Source of the DNA: Adineta ricciae
Taxonomy: Eukaryota; Rotifera; Eurotatoria; Adinetida; Adinetidae
NCBI GenBank assembly: GCA_905250025.1
Contig: CAJNOJ010000309.1
Coordinates: forward strand, 51,924 to 115,923
Direction of reading: 5' to 3'
Length of the DNA: 64,000 nt
How positions within the stretch are numbered: position 1 is the first letter of the stretch; every line of letters starts with the position of its first letter. This document shows positions 33,599 through 46,213 of this stretch, in pieces. A program made the translations under genes and the position numbers. The notes beneath the pieces were generated by a model that saw only the letters and a list, made by a program, of their open reading frames with translations, was not told the origin of the DNA and did not search any database.

Positions 33599-35090
33599 GT
33601 TGAAATTTTTTTAAATGAAGATTAAAGAGAAAAATCTTGTCTGACTGCTGTTTGGCATATGACAAGATCTTTTATCTAAAGATGAACACATCAAATTAAT
33701 TATTCAAACCCTTTCTTCTTCGTTTATATGTTCACGACAAGAAAAAACAACTTTGTATTCAAATCTGTCTTTTGATTTTGGAAGAAAAGATATGAAGAGA
33801 TTGGTGAACTCTAAAATGGAAGAAAAGGAGATTTTCATCAACGGCAAATGATTAGAATTCTAAGTAACTTACGGAAATGATGGATTACTATTTCCTCATT
33901 TGTTTGTTAGTCGCCATCAATAACTTCCTTACCCTTTTGCTTTTCAAATCGATTCTTGTGACATCTATTGGCAAAATTTCAGTTCTTAATTAAATTTTCT
34001 TCCTCCAACATATTCAACCAGTGTTTTCCATTTCTGTATTACACACGGTAGAAGAAGATCTTGTTAACGAATGTTTTCTCAAGAGAAATTATTGAAAAAA
34101 AATGTTGTCTTTACAAAGATTACCACTGTATGTTGCTCTTAATGAAATTGCTCAGTGTATAGCTGTGAAAGGAAGTTTATATTTATAGGTCGAGTCGACG
34201 TTAATGTTATAGCTAATCTTTCGCTCTGAGTAAATTTCTTATTTCGAAAGATTTCATATTGATCTTAAAAGATTAAAGTCACACACCATCCATAAAGAAT
34301 ATTAATGTCGTTAGAACTCTTATCTGTTCATTGTTGTAAAAATTGAAATTCTATGAAGAAAACAAAGTCCTCGTGAAATGTTTTTTGACAAGTTCAACGA
34401 TGTATGAAGTGAGCGAAAATGACAGTCATTTATTAAATATTCATTTCAAACCATCTCACATATCTATATTTGCTCAACCTGACGTAAAGAAATCGATTTC
34501 TTCAAATGAACATTTTCCGGTTCTTTCAACAACCAATTGAATATTTCTTGACAATAATACAACTCTGAAGAAAGACCACCTTTCTGTAAGTAACATACGA
34601 AAAGAAGTTTGTTTCGCACATCTTTTCTTTTTCCTTAAGAAATACATCGAAATACAAAATGATTAATCTTCACCCAAAGAAGTGTTGAAATGATTTATAA
34701 GAAAATATTAGCAAATAAAGAAGTCTAATCAAATGATAAATATTTTCATTATCAGATAAAAACACCGTTTTGAATAATAAAACCCTCACTACTCGGAGAA
34801 TCAATATTACCGAGTTAGATATGATGATAATTGTAATTTTCTTTTGATTAATTATGAAACAAAAGTTCAAGTGTGATTGTCTAAGAATAGAGAAACAGAA
34901 AATGTACTCTAAGGTTGAGGAACGAGATGTGATTGTTATCATGCAATTGAAAAGCAAATTTTCTTTGTAAGACAAAATCGTTGTCGTGTTTGAAGAGACC
35001 TTGTCTGATGAATGAGAAAACAATTTGAATATTTAAATAAAAAGTTTATGAATAATTTATCGAATCAACAAAAGAAAAGAAAACAAAAGA
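33599..35090. other. Intergenic stretch
   Basis: AT-rich region upstream of the arrestin and downstream of the channel gene. Frames at 34343-34540 and 34670-35023 carry no recognisable motif. Confidence 0.5.
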
Positions 35091-38000
35091 TTAACATCCA
35101 AGAGAACCCATTTGAAATTGTTTCATTGTCATTGCTTCAATATCACCCGATGTGATTAAAACACGTTGTCCATTGTAATTATTATGAAAGGAATTTGTCG
35201 AATTAAATGGATTCGAAATCGATGTAGCACGATAATTTCCATCAATTGCATGACGATTGGTTAAAATTTGATGATTTCCTTCGACTGAATGACGCCGAAA
35301 TGTTCCATCGGACGAATTCGACAATCGACGATCAACTTTGACGTTTGTCGTTCGTCGTAAAACAGTCGTGGCAGCTGATGAACTCACATGTTTATTTGGT
35401 TCATCATTGGATTGATTTGCGAATGTTGATAAATGCTCCAAACGATCTTTCTGAAAAGGAAAACAGAAAGCAATGTTATTGTAATTTTTCTCGGCAAAAA
35501 CAAAGATCGATATAATCAATTGATTACATGCATCAACAAAACTTGTTTTGTATTGACAAATCCAATAAGAATCGTTCTCTACTTACTAAATATTCTCGAT
35601 CTTTTCGCTTCATTTCCCGCCGTCGTCGGTAAGTCTAAATAGAAGCGAATGTCGAATTGAAAATTATCGCGTGCAGTTCAGACAACTCACCACAAAATAC
35701 ATCCAAAGAAAAAATACAACGTGAAATAGTGTATAAATTACAGCGAAAGATATAAAAGCAATTTTATCCCAGTATGGTGCGATATCGGTTGGTAAAACAG
35801 CAATAATTGCGTGCCATACGCATACAGTACATAGCATAACCATGGATAGAAGAACATATTTATCCTAAACGAGGTGAATTTTTGAAAAAGACGAGATTTG
35901 CAAAGAGACGCTGACTCACTAGAGTTGTTAAGTAGGATATTGTCGGTAAACATCGAACAACAACCCATTTGAATGTGACAGATGTGAGAAGAAGGGTAAA
36001 ACTTAATTGAAGACGATTCTGTGGAAGATTGTATGTTACACTAAATGTTGCAAATGCCATTACGGTGATGAAAAACTAGAAAATCTCATCGGTTAATTGA
36101 CAAAGTTTGCTCAGAAGTGAAGTTTACGATTAGAAAATAAACATTCCAATAGAAATATCCCGGTCGTCGAGCAGCTCGGCCTGGAAAACATAAGTTTTGT
36201 TCAATTTTTAAAAATAATTCTTCTTACAAGTAGCAGAAAATGCTGGATGCTGATTTTGTGAAGGTGTAAACGGATTTGATAGAAATTTTGTTGACGTTTC
36301 GACATGTTCGTGTAAACGCCATTCTTGTTGATCGATAAATGCATCTTGACAAAGATAAAAGACAAATTTTCATCTAGAATTCTTTTTTTTTTTTAATCTT
36401 ACGTGTATTAATTGCACTTAACTGACTTGTATCTGCTGTTAAGTAAACTTCATTTACCGTGCGAGTTGTTGAAACGGTGATGGATAAATCCTGATTAGAA
36501 AACATTTCATGAAAGTTTTCCAAGAAAATCAACGAAATTACTTGAACATCGACAGGAAAGTCATTCAATTCGAGGTTCTCCAGAAACACGCCTTTCACTT
36601 TTCTCATTTCATAAATCTAAACACTCAAACTCAAATAGTTTAAAATAACAAAACCTCTTTTTTATACCATCGGTGTATCAATTCCATCGTACACAACTTT
36701 ATGCCATGTATCATTCTTCAAATCTCCCACCGAGTTATCCACGTATAACAATGGATTCCAAAATTTATTTGGATCAAAAGAATCGATGTTCTAGTTGAGA
36801 AAATCAAATAAACGTTTATCTTTGAAATGCGAAAATTCGTTCTTATAAGTGTTATACATACTTACATGTCACTTACCGTTCCTTTCAAGGTCGGTTCAGC
36901 CCATCGTGCTTGAATAAATGCTTCGGCTTGAAATTGTTCTTTTAATGTATCAATTTCTCCAATTTTCAAAAAGACTAAACGTAATTCAACAGTGACCTAA
37001 AGAGAACATAGTTCAACATTCATTTTCTCTTCATATTCATTCAAGCATGACATGTTGACCTGATCATCTTCTTCTCTCGGTCATTCATTTCATTTCTTTC
37101 TCTCAATCGAACATCTCACATCGATATGGAAAATATTTACTCAACAAAACTCGTTTCTCGTTCAACGACATTTCTTGTTCCACTTGGAATTCTCTTAATT
37201 CTGCTCGGAATGGCTTCTGTTATACTTTCCTCGATCGATTTAAGTAATAGTCGATCAACAGTTACAACAATTAACTCAACGGGTCAAGTCGTTCAGTATA
37301 CAGTTCCAAGTTCGTACTCGGAACAATCGATTTGGCCAACACTTGCGAAAGGAATATGGTGTGGATTGTTTTTCATCGGTGTTGGAATCTTTTGTTTGAT
37401 TTGTCATCGCGAGAAAACGTTAATTTCCATGCGAATTGTGGCATTTCTTGGATTTATTTCAATTTTTCTTAGTTTATTTCTATTTTTATCTTCAATCATC
37501 GTTTTTCAACGTTATATCTTCGAAGGTCGAACAAATGCCAATCAACGTACATCAATGGAACAAAAAGAAGTTGTTGTCAATGTTCTTCTCTTCATCTGCG
37601 GTGTTCTATCATTCATTATTTCACTTATTTTAACAATTGGTTCACTCATTTCGGGAAATTTTTGTCAAAACCAAGGCGATGAATTCGATAATTTCGCAAA
37701 TGTTCTTCATCCACCGCCTCCGCCTGCTTATTCAGCACCTCATTATTAAACAATTCTTGACGAAATTAGACTCTTTTTCTTTCCTAATTACTCCTCGTTT
37801 TTGTAGAATGTTATTGTTAGAATAATTAAACTAGCATCAATGAATTCTTCTTTTCTCTTTATACTCGAAGGAGAAGAAGCTCATTGATAGTCTTCTGGAT
37901 CAATGAAATTGTTTTATTAATTAGTTTTTATCGAGTCTCCCTTGTCAGATTAAATCAAATATGGTTCGAACGAACTATTAGGAGGTCTTTTTTCATGAGT

Positions 38001-38319
38001 ATTCATTTGCTTTTTAATAAAGAAAAGTTTTCAAGAGAAACGAACTTACCCGTTCAAGTTTATGAACACCAGAATTATCATCGACCGGTCGAGAATCTTG
38101 TTTATCACAAACTTTCGCGATGTAGTCTTTAATTTCCGTTAAAACTTTCGTATTTTGTTTGAAATGACTATTTAATTCTTGAAGTGTGTTAGCTAAGTCG
38201 CGTAAATCGTTTGTTGAAACAGATGCTGAATGAGAACTGTGACTTCGTTTTGCTGAAAGATGTTGATAAGGTGACGATGCTGCTGGTAATGTATATGAAG
38301 ACCCTGCCGATGAATTCAT
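35091..38319 (-). CDS. Pentameric ligand-gated ion channel subunit, prokaryote-like (no Cys-loop)
   Basis: Exons on minus: 38050-38319, about 36878-36996, 36668-36790, 36542-36616, 36403-36490, 36228-36344, 36129-36181, 35920-36075, 35691-35864, 35587-35634 and 35091-35450, about 525 aa with consistent phases. The N-terminal 90 residues are Ser-rich with a helical stretch (NDLRDLANTLQELNSHFK). A ligand-binding domain follows (ARWAEP, FWNPLLYVDN, NLELNDFPVDVQDLSI). The pore domain has an M2-like segment NRLQLSFTLLLTSVTFKWVV and the M2-M3 loop LPTISYLTTLDKY. No Cys pair brackets the FPVDVQ loop, as in bacterial members. The tail is basic and Ser-rich. Ligand and ion selectivity are unknown. A separate gene lies in intron 1. 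Confidence 0.8.
37126..37749 (+). CDS. Tetraspan membrane protein with PPxY tail (nested gene)
   Basis: A 207 aa single-exon frame with four hydrophobic segments: TTFLVPLGILLILLGMASVI, GIWCGLFFIGVGIFCLI, IVAFLGFISIFLSLFLFL and VNVLLFICGVLSFIISLILT. The first extracellular loop is long and Ser/Thr-rich with an NST sequon. The C-terminus is PPPPPAYSAPHY, containing PPAY, a ligand for WW domains such as those of Nedd4 ligases. The topology resembles claudin/MS4A-like families, but no diagnostic claudin motif is present. The gene lies wholly inside intron 1 of the channel gene, on the opposite strand. Confidence 0.7.
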   Translation: MENIYSTKLVSRSTTFLVPLGILLILLGMASVILSSIDLSNSRSTVTTINSTGQVVQYTVPSSYSEQSIWPTLAKGIWCGLFFIGVGIFCLICHREKTLISMRIVAFLGFISIFLSLFLFLSSIIVFQRYIFEGRTNANQRTSMEQKEVVVNVLLFICGVLSFIISLILTIGSLISGNFCQNQGDEFDNFANVLHPPPPPAYSAPHY

Positions 38320-40535
38320 TGAGAAGATTTCAAATCTAAAAAGAAATATCAAAATTCTTCTCAAGTCTTCAGACCAAATTTCAGGGAAAATCGTCTCATC
38401 TTTGTTTCTCCATCAACAACTTGCCTTATGCGACTCAATATCCTTGTTGATGTTAATAATGAGAAGACGAAATGCTTGTAATGATAAAGAACAGAGAGAG
38501 AGAGAGAAAGACATTCTATCCCAAAACTTGCCGACATATGCGAAGAGAACAGCAACAGTATTATACATCGATCATAAAGAGACAAGACAAATGTTACTAT
38601 ATAAACGCTGAGTGGCAAAGGAAAAATGTGTATGTTGTTCTATTTGACATAAAAATCAACATCTCGAAGACTAACATTATTCGTTAACAGACACTTCGAT
38701 GTATTATATTGATAAAAAGGTATGGATCTCCTGAGACAAGAAAAAGGAAATGACTTTTGTCAAATACGTTGAGAGGATTGACAAAAATCGAATTTCGTTT
38801 TGATTTGAAAGAGTAAAATAGGTTAATTAAAGTTTTGCTTATCTATCTTATTTGATCTTGACAAACTGATGAAAGAAAATATTTCATATTGAATAGAAAA
38901 CAGTATCAATCAATCAATCAACATTTTATGGTAGAAGATTTCCTGTTTCTGGGAGACTAAAAAACAAAAATAACATTCCACTAAGTAGCTTTTTACTTCA
39001 TATAAACACATCGATATCAATATCAGTCTTCCACACGATTCAAATCATATCAAACACGTTCTTTCAATGAATTCATATTTGTTTTTTCAGTATGTCGACT
39101 GACAAACTAATAGATCTGAAGTTTTCTATTCAAAGATAAACTGTAATTCAGTTTTATTTCTTTTCTCCTTTACACAAGACGTTTTTGCGCTCTGAATCAT
39201 CGAATGTGAAATATAAATCCGAAGTTCCACTCCAGAATTCAAAAACTTCAATCGTATCACAATTGTAGAAGATGTTTTGAAAAAACATTTAGACCACTTT
39301 GCAGGAAAGTTCTACGATCTATTCGTGGATAACTTCGAAAATCGAACATTCCATTTTGACTGGTTCATGGACTGAACGAGAAAACCTCAGCGATGATCAC
39401 CTTGCAACAGATATGCCGATACACGAATCTGTATTCGACTTACTATAAAGTTTTGTGTTGAATTCACCAATTCAAAACACAAAAAATCTTACGGCATATC
39501 TTTCGATGCGATAGAATTATGTTAAAACGAGGTAAACTGTTTCTTCCATACTGTTCGAATCGATGAATCTTCTCGAATAATGGATGGTGAAATAACCTCT
39601 GTGCGTCAAGAACATTCTCTATGCGCGTGAAAAGAGAAAATGTAATACATAAGGCACGTTTTCTTAGCCGTGAAATGATTTTTCGAATGTGATTAAAACT
39701 AATTTGAATTGAATTAACAAAAGTAAATGAGTATTTTGTTTAAAATATCATCAGTGAATTGAGAATAAATGAAGAAATCTAATGTGCCAAGTCGTATTAA
39801 TAGCCGAATCTTTGAATTTCTTGCAAGGGATATGCGTATTACAAAAATTAAATGAGAAAATCAGTATTCTTGTATAAATCAAATCCGAGCCATTGAATAG
39901 TTCAAACTGCTGAAAATTTCACTCTTCTTTCCAAAGTTACCGAGTGCGGAACAACGAACATATCGATCAATTCCAGTGATATATTCACTTTTTGAAAACA
40001 GTCAAAATACGGCTTATTCAGGAAATTCTCTATTATTTTCCAAATTGTTGAATAATTTCATAATTATTAACAAGTATCATTCAAATAATTTGTATATCTC
40101 TAATTTGGTCATCGCTATTCCATAAACATAAACGCTTCCGTATAAAAGTTTTGTGCCGAATGTCGATGAAAACTGTATCATAACGGAGATATTTTCTCAT
40201 AAATTAGAAAAGGTTTCCCATGAATGAATATTCGAATAATTAATTCGATGACGAATGTACTAGAACGAGATTGTGAACTTTCGTTACATGGTCGTCCGAT
40301 TCATCCGAGAAACTTCTCTATTCTCTGATGATCTTCATAATCTTTTTTATTCTACATGATGATGATATGTGATCACGCCCTGGATGATTTAAGCCTGGAC
40401 AACTAGAAGAAAGAGAATACCATTGTGGAATATGTTAACTTATAAAGAAAGAAAGCACAGAGTGATATCATATCACATCATATCATATCACTCTCTTCTT
40501 TGTAAATACTTTGTCTAGGGCAGGTCGATGAGGGG
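38320..40535. other. Two-kilobase intergenic stretch
   Basis: AT-rich region between divergent genes with short GA-rich runs (around 38497). Nothing further is supported. Confidence 0.5.
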
Positions 40536-40543
40536 TATAAAAA
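40536..40543 (+). promoter_or_regulatory. TATA box of the secreted-protein gene
   Basis: TATAAAAA lies 89 bases before the start codon, so a transcription start near 40565 is expected. It is one of the few clear TATA boxes in the window and fits the strong codon bias of the gene. Confidence 0.6.
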
Positions 40544-40624
40544 GATGCCTCCAATCCATAAATATTTACCATTCATCTTCCAAACCTAAAGATTTAACAT
40601 TATCGATTAATACGATTGTTAGCA

Positions 40625-42247
40625 ATGACTTGGGTATGTTCTAATGATTTCTTTTTTCAAATCCTATCTAATTTCGATGTTTTTTTTCTTTTCAAATAGA
40701 TTTCATTAGTTTGCTTGCTCGCTCTGTCGAGCTCAGCTTTGGCACGATCAGGTAAGGCGAATTTCGTCTCGAAATTCTCCACCTAGCTCCTTTCGTTTGT
40801 ATTTAGTTTCATATGGTTCATATGGATCTGTTCAAATGCCCCAAGTTTCATCTGCAAATCTCATCCGTGATTTCGGAAGCCAACAAGTTCAACAACCATC
40901 ATTCACCCAAACTGGATACGGACAACAACCACAAGTTTTCCCACAACCATCCCTTGATGAACGTGTTCCACAACCAGAAATCCAATCCGTCCAAACTGGA
41001 TATGGTCAACAATATGCTGCTCCATCCATGATCCGCAAAACAGTTCCACAATTCGACCAATCACTCCCCAAAACATACCCAATGGCCCGACCAACACCAA
41101 CACAAATCCAATTATTGGAAGAACAAAAATTACAATTGAAAAAGATCATCGATGATGCCACAATCCCAACTGAAGCTGGTAAGAGAAAATACTTTCTATT
41201 CGAGATGATCGAAGATTCTGACCTTGACTCGTTTTCATAGACAACCTCTGCCGTGGCCAACGCCCAGAAACCGTCATCCCATTAGATAACGGCCGACGAT
41301 TTGTTGTCTGCATTGATGAAGCCAAAGGTCAAGAACAAACATGCCCACGTGGTCTTCTCTTCCACCCCGAATCACGCCGATGCGAACGCAAATTAGGCCC
41401 ATTGGAAAACCCATGCTCATCACAACCATGTCTTAACAACGGACAATGTGTTCAAACCGACTTCACATCATACAAATGCCAATGTGCTCCAGGTTTCGAT
41501 GGTGAACACTGCGAATTAGATGCCACAGTCTGCCAAACCCAACAACCATGCGGTCAATCACCAGACACCAAATGTCAATCATTCCGATGGGGAGCTGCTC
41601 TTAAACACATTTGCATCCTCCAAAACGGCCGTGCCTATGGTCTTACAGCTTCACAAGCCACACCAAGCCCATGCACAGGTGTTGATGGAGTGTTCCCATT
41701 AGCCTTCAGCGACAAAGGTTTCATCATGTGCAACGGTGACTTAATGTATATCGAAACATGCCCAGGTGGTACAGTTTGGGATGATCTCAACAAAGCTTGT
41801 GTCTGGCCAGATATGCAAGGACTCTCATTCGAAGATCAAACACCACAAGTCCCATCATACGGTCAATCATCATACGGATCAGTTCCACGATCAATGACAC
41901 CACAAGCTGATGTTCCACAATACGGACAAATCCAAATTAAAACCTTCACCCAACCAAAACTCGACCAAGTATCAACATACGGCCAAGTCCAAACCCCATT
42001 AGTTCAAGATTTACCAAAGCAAACATACGGTGGATATCAACAACCACAAATCCAAATCCAAATCCCACAACAAGATGTACCAAAATCATTCGGCGGATAC
42101 CAACAACCACAAATCCAAATCCAACAAGATTTACCAAAAGTCTCATATGGCGGATACCAACAACCACAAAAACCACAAGTTTTCCAACTCCCACAACAAA
42201 AGGACTTCCTCCGTCCACAACCACAACAACCATCATCTGGTTATTAA
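40625..42247 (+). CDS. Secreted EGF/chitin-binding-like, Gln/Pro-rich protein
   Basis: Four exons: 40625-40633, 40700-40751, 40807-41178 and 41241-42247. The first two encode a signal peptide (MTW-ISLVCLLALSSSALA). Next is a Gln/Pro-rich segment with TGYGQQ repeats. A six-Cys peritrophin-like block follows (NLCRGQRPE, FVVCIDEA, TCPRGLLFHPESRRCE), then a complete EGF domain (CSSQPCLNNGQCVQ, YKCQCAPGFDGEHC). A second chitin-binding-like Cys block comes next (CNGDLMYIETCPGGTVWDD, KACVW), then a tail of YGGYQQPQIQIQ-type repeats. It is likely an abundant extracellular or cuticle/mucus component. Codons end in C far more often than in neighbouring genes, a sign of high expression. Binding to chitin is inference from the Cys spacing. 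Confidence 0.8.
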
Positions 42248-42463
42248 ACAATCACAAGATCGGAAATGAACGTCAAGCGTTAGCTAGCGTACTTTTCTAA
42301 TCGTTTTTCCTTTTAACATCTAGGTTTACTTTTAGCCTCTTTATTTCTTCTCATTTTCATTTTTTATGAAATTGGTTTTTTTTCTGAAACATCTCATTTT
42401 GTTTGTTTTTGACAAGCAATAAATGCCGATCAAAACAGAAAAAGCGAATATTTTCTTTTCTTT

Positions 42464-42931
42464 TTAATTTCGACAAAAACGAATCGATTCAAATCGAAAA
42501 CGAAGGCAAAAGATATCTGTTCGTAAAGAAATGAATTCATAAGTTCGAAGACAATCTTGTTCACTTGAAAAATAACTTCTTTCATATTCAATTTGTGTCA
42601 GAGGACAATGAACTAAATGTTCGATTAAATCAGGACGATAGTGTCGTATTAATTCATCGTTTTCCATCATGAAAACAGGATCAACATGTTCTAAGAGAAT
42701 CTTCTCATTCTCTGGTGGTGATGCAGGCGTTTCAATTAACCGAGCTTTTTTATCAAGAGACTTTGAAGTTCTCGAGAAATATCGTCGTTTGACTCGCCAT
42801 GATGGAATTTCCCATTGAGATTGGTCAGTTATTCGATTATAGTAATAAATTCGTCCGGTTGAACTTCGATGCTTTTCCCAATAAGTCAACGAATGTTTGC
42901 GTCTTTTTGAAAAACGCTCATTTCTCTTCAT
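42464..42931 (-). CDS. Short WW-domain protein, WAC-like
   Basis: Frame of about 155 aa; I take the ATG at 42931 because the frame upstream has only non-ATG codons and an acceptor-like CAG. Residues about 17-45 form one WW domain (TYWEKHRSSTGRIYYYNRIT ... QWEIP) with both Trp residues. A basic linker follows, then a helical tail (ENDELIRHYRPDLIEHLVHC). This order, WW first and a C-terminal LIxHxxxxxxEH helix, resembles the transcription/H2B-ubiquitylation adaptor WAC, but the protein is only a quarter of its length. It could also be another WW adaptor. More 5' exons may exist. Confidence 0.5.
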   Translation of the reverse strand: MKRNERFSKRRKHSLTYWEKHRSSTGRIYYYNRITDQSQWEIPSWRVKRRYFSRTSKSLDKKARLIETPASPPENEKILLEHVDPVFMMENDELIRHYRPDLIEHLVHCPLTQIEYERSYFSSEQDCLRTYEFISLRTDIFCLRFRFESIRFCRN

Positions 42932-43183
42932 TGAGCGCTCAGCCAACTCTCTGTCAAGAGTAGATAATCAATTTACTGAACTGTTTTATTCATTAGAGAG
43001 ATAAACTTTAGAAATGAAAAATGATTTTCAGCCGATTTCAAAATATCGAAGGCGCTTGTCTTGTTCGTTATTAATCAATAAAAACGAAGGTACATCAAAT
43101 AGTCCCCAGATATTTTCTCACAGTCGAATGTAACTATCGATTCAAGAACGAAAGTGTTTTGTAAATAGAAAACTAATTTTTGA

Positions 43184-43195
43184 AGAAAAAAAATA
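43184..43195 (-). terminator. Pol III T-run after tRNA-Ala
   Basis: A stretch of T on the minus strand just 3' of the tRNA gene, as expected for RNA polymerase III termination. Confidence 0.6.
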
Positions 43196-43198
43196 AAC

Positions 43199-43271
43199 TG
43201 GAGAAGTTGGGCATCGATCCCAATACCTCTCGCATGCTAAGCGAGCGCTCTACCATATGAGCTACATCCCC
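43199..43271 (-). tRNA. tRNA-Ala (anticodon AGC)
   Basis: 73 nt cloverleaf without intron. The D-arm TAGCTCATATGGTAGAGC (A box) is present, as is the anticodon stem-loop CTCGC-TTAGCAT-GCGAG. The T-arm contains GGGATCGATGCCC (B box) and the discriminator is A. The acceptor stem has the G3:U70 pair that defines alanine tRNAs, but positions 6 and 67 are T and T, a mismatch. The 3' end is exactly complementary to the primer-binding site of the retrotransposon at 45783. Confidence 0.95.
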
Positions 43272-43454
43272 GTGTGAATTTTCACATCAGGTTATCATCT
43301 CATTTTGTTCTCTTTTACGAAAGATTTCGTATGTAATCAATTTCGAACGTTAGAACGCGTTTTTCCGAACTCGACAATTTGAAATCACTCTCGATTCATT
43401 AGATTCAGATAATCAAATGACTTATTTATTGATTCTTAGATAACAATGAAAAAT

Positions 43455-45675
43455 TTAAGTGCTATTGAATTTTTCGTCGAATATGATTCTTTCACGAGCG
43501 AAAAGCCGGTTTTTCTCTGTATTCATATTGTAAGACACGAGTCTAAAACGGAAAGGATCGAAGTAAAATATCGAGCAGATGTCTTTCTTACTTCTTTGAT
43601 CATATTTTGGAAAAGTTCTTCATACTGATCAAAATCTTGACGACAATCTTTCAGTGAATCTTCAATTTGTTGATCGACGCGATTTAACATTTGCCAATCG
43701 ATTTCTGTTAATGATGGGCAAATGATTTTGAACATATCTTCATCTTTACTTGGAATATCCCAACTAAAAAAAAGCAGATTATTGAAATATCAAAGGTTCT
43801 AAGAGAAAATCAACTGTTGAGTTTCTTGTTTTGTTGATGAATCGTTTGTTGCAGGTGGTTCGAGTATTGTCGAGTCTTGTGTTCGAATTCCGAGTAGTTG
43901 TTTCAGTGAAGTCAGTGGTGTTGATGGAGTTTGAGAGAGAATTTCTGGTAATGGAGTTGGTGGTGATTGAATTATTGGTTGATTTGCTAAATTAATTTGA
44001 TTGAATTGTTCGTTTGACCAAGTGAAAAGATTTGAACGAATTTGATTCGACAACGATAAATGGAGAATGTTCAACGAGTGAATGTGCTGAGGGAATTCAG
44101 AAATTAGACGAGTGTAATCACGAATTTTTGATTCAAGTCTGGAAAAAACTGAGAAATTGAAGATGAAGGATGAACGAATTCTTACTTTTCTAATTTGTCG
44201 AAGGGATTTTCTTGGATAATTTTGTTCAATTGTTGATCGATTCGATTCAATTGATTTCTTTGTTCAGTTATTTGTTGATGAATTTGTGGAAGAAGATTTT
44301 CTTGAGATTTTTTTGTTTGTTCAGCTTCTGTTTGAACTTTCTTCTTTAATAGATTCAAGTGATTTTCGATTGATTTACTCTAAATATAAAACAGATGTTA
44401 TGTATCAATTAAAAAGTTAAACTCACAGCGATCATCGCATCAAGAATTGTTAATAATTGACCTTGTTCATTTGATGCACGACGAGATAAAACTTCACGTT
44501 TACTTTCTTGAAGACGATGACGAAGTTTTGCACATTCCAGACGAATATTTGCCAAATGAACAAATCTATTTCAAAATAATGTTCAAATTACTCATGTAGA
44601 ACTTCTCTGTCTGACTGAGATTCAATTTCGATATTTGTCATGGGTGTTGACTGAGAACAAAACTTATAGTACAGTTCTCTACCATCTATCTGACTTTGCT
44701 CGTTTTCCGTTAACCTCTATGAATGATCATGTTGAAGCAGAATGAAAATAACTTACTGTTTTGTGAAATCTAAATTTGTTTTGGTTAGTGCATCTTCATA
44801 ACTTTGGATAATCGTGAAATTTCTTTCTTCATCATTGTTTTCGATTTTACTAAAAAAAAAGAAATTCGTTTTATCGAAATTTTTTTGTTGAAATCGAATC
44901 ACTTTAATTGGTTGATTCTTTGTTGAATTTGATTTATCATTGCTGAACACAAATCATTGAAATTCACTTCTTGTTGAGATTTTTCTGTCAACGAAGTTTT
45001 TGTGTTTAGTAAATCAAGAATTAATTCTAAAGACAAACGCTCAAAACAATACTTTTGTGATCAAATTCTAACCTTGTCGATTATCTGTCGAAAAAAATGA
45101 ATTGAATTGTTGTTTCAATTGTGATAATTGATTGAAGTCGAGTGAAATCTGTCGATAAATTTGTAATTGTTTATCTAACGATGAAATCATTTCATGTTCA
45201 TCATTCATCATCGTATCCACTCGATTTAATTCATTGAAAATGTTTGTCGATTGATCACTTTTCAGAGCAGAAATTTCGCGTAAACGCAGCTGAATTCGTT
45301 GCTCAATTTGTCCTTGCTGAATTTGAGCGTTTTTATGTTGTTCCCATCGATCTGGATGACGTTGTTTCAGATCATTGATGCGAATCGTCTCCTTCACTTT
45401 TCTGTTAAAAAATGCGCAAAACTTTGTTTCTTGATTGAAAATCAAATCAACTAACTTGACGAATTCAGTCGGATGACAATGTCGAATGAGTTTTTGCCAA
45501 ATGTCTTGAAGATTTGGATTTGATGTCAAACATTGAAGATTTTCTTCGTCGAGGGGAATGTTTGCTAAGAATAAAAATAATTTCAAGAAAATATTTCATG
45601 AAAATTTAATTTACTTTGAAACGATTGAAACCACCGAAATAAAGCATTCGAACAATGATCATTATCGGTTAACAT
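43455..45675 (-). CDS. HAUS augmin-like complex subunit 5-like coiled-coil protein
   Basis: A multi-exon minus gene. The start MLTDNDHCSNALFRWFQSF is at 45675; exon 1 is 45615-45675 and exon 2 is 45456-45564. Exon 3 begins at 45411, and further exons cover 44590-45000, 44170-44560, 43799-44140 and the last near 43455-43760. The N-terminus has the HAUS5 layout: RWF, then IPLDEENLQCL, NLQDIWQKLIRHCHPTEFVKKVKETI (after removing a 44 nt intron), followed by long Gln/Leu-rich coiled coil. Augmin recruits gamma-tubulin to spindle microtubules to branch new ones. HAUS5 rather than another coiled-coil protein rests only on the N-terminal block. Middle exon boundaries are approximate. Confidence 0.55.
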
Positions 45676-45782
45676 TTTTGGTCTTTTGTTCTAATCGAGA
45701 TGACTGAATGGTCCACAATCTCCTCACCAATGATTTAGTACAATGTAAATTTCAAATGAAGGTACGTATCCGACTATATTCT

Positions 45783-46211
45783 TGTTAGCGATAACAGATA
45801 GTACGTTGTTATCGATATCTTGTTTTTTTTTTCTTCTTTCTCTTCTTGTTCAGACCTATATGTCCTATGTACGGTTCGATGCCATAATATATAGATCTCC
45901 TTTCTCTCTCTCTGGTTTTTCTCTCTATGCCGCTTGTCTGACCTTTCTTTGAACTTGTAAGATCAGACAGAGGCAGTTGTCTTTGAACTGTGATCGACAT
46001 CGGTCGTTTCTTTTTCTTTCTCTCGTCGTTTATCAATAAACGTTATCACGAAGACCTCGATCCCGTCATTCATTACTCGAACTCCGAAGTAGGACAACCA
46101 CATACTAAGGGAACCGAACCGATACAGATCATCAGCTTTTTCCGTTACCTTCCGTTCCGCCTATTAACGTCTAGTGGGCAGGAGTCTTTGGATTGTAAGT
46201 ATTAGCTAACA
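45783..46211 (+). repeat. 5' LTR
   Basis: 429 bp, TGTTAGC...GCTAACA. Its last 190 bp or so (from TCGTCGTTTATCAATAAACG) match the right LTR almost perfectly and contain an AATAAA-like signal. Confidence 0.8.
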
Positions 46212-46213
46212 AT

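Noticed and set aside
41946-42251. Open frames antisense or shifted to the Gln/Pro repeats
   Set aside because: Shadows of the repetitive codons of the secreted protein.
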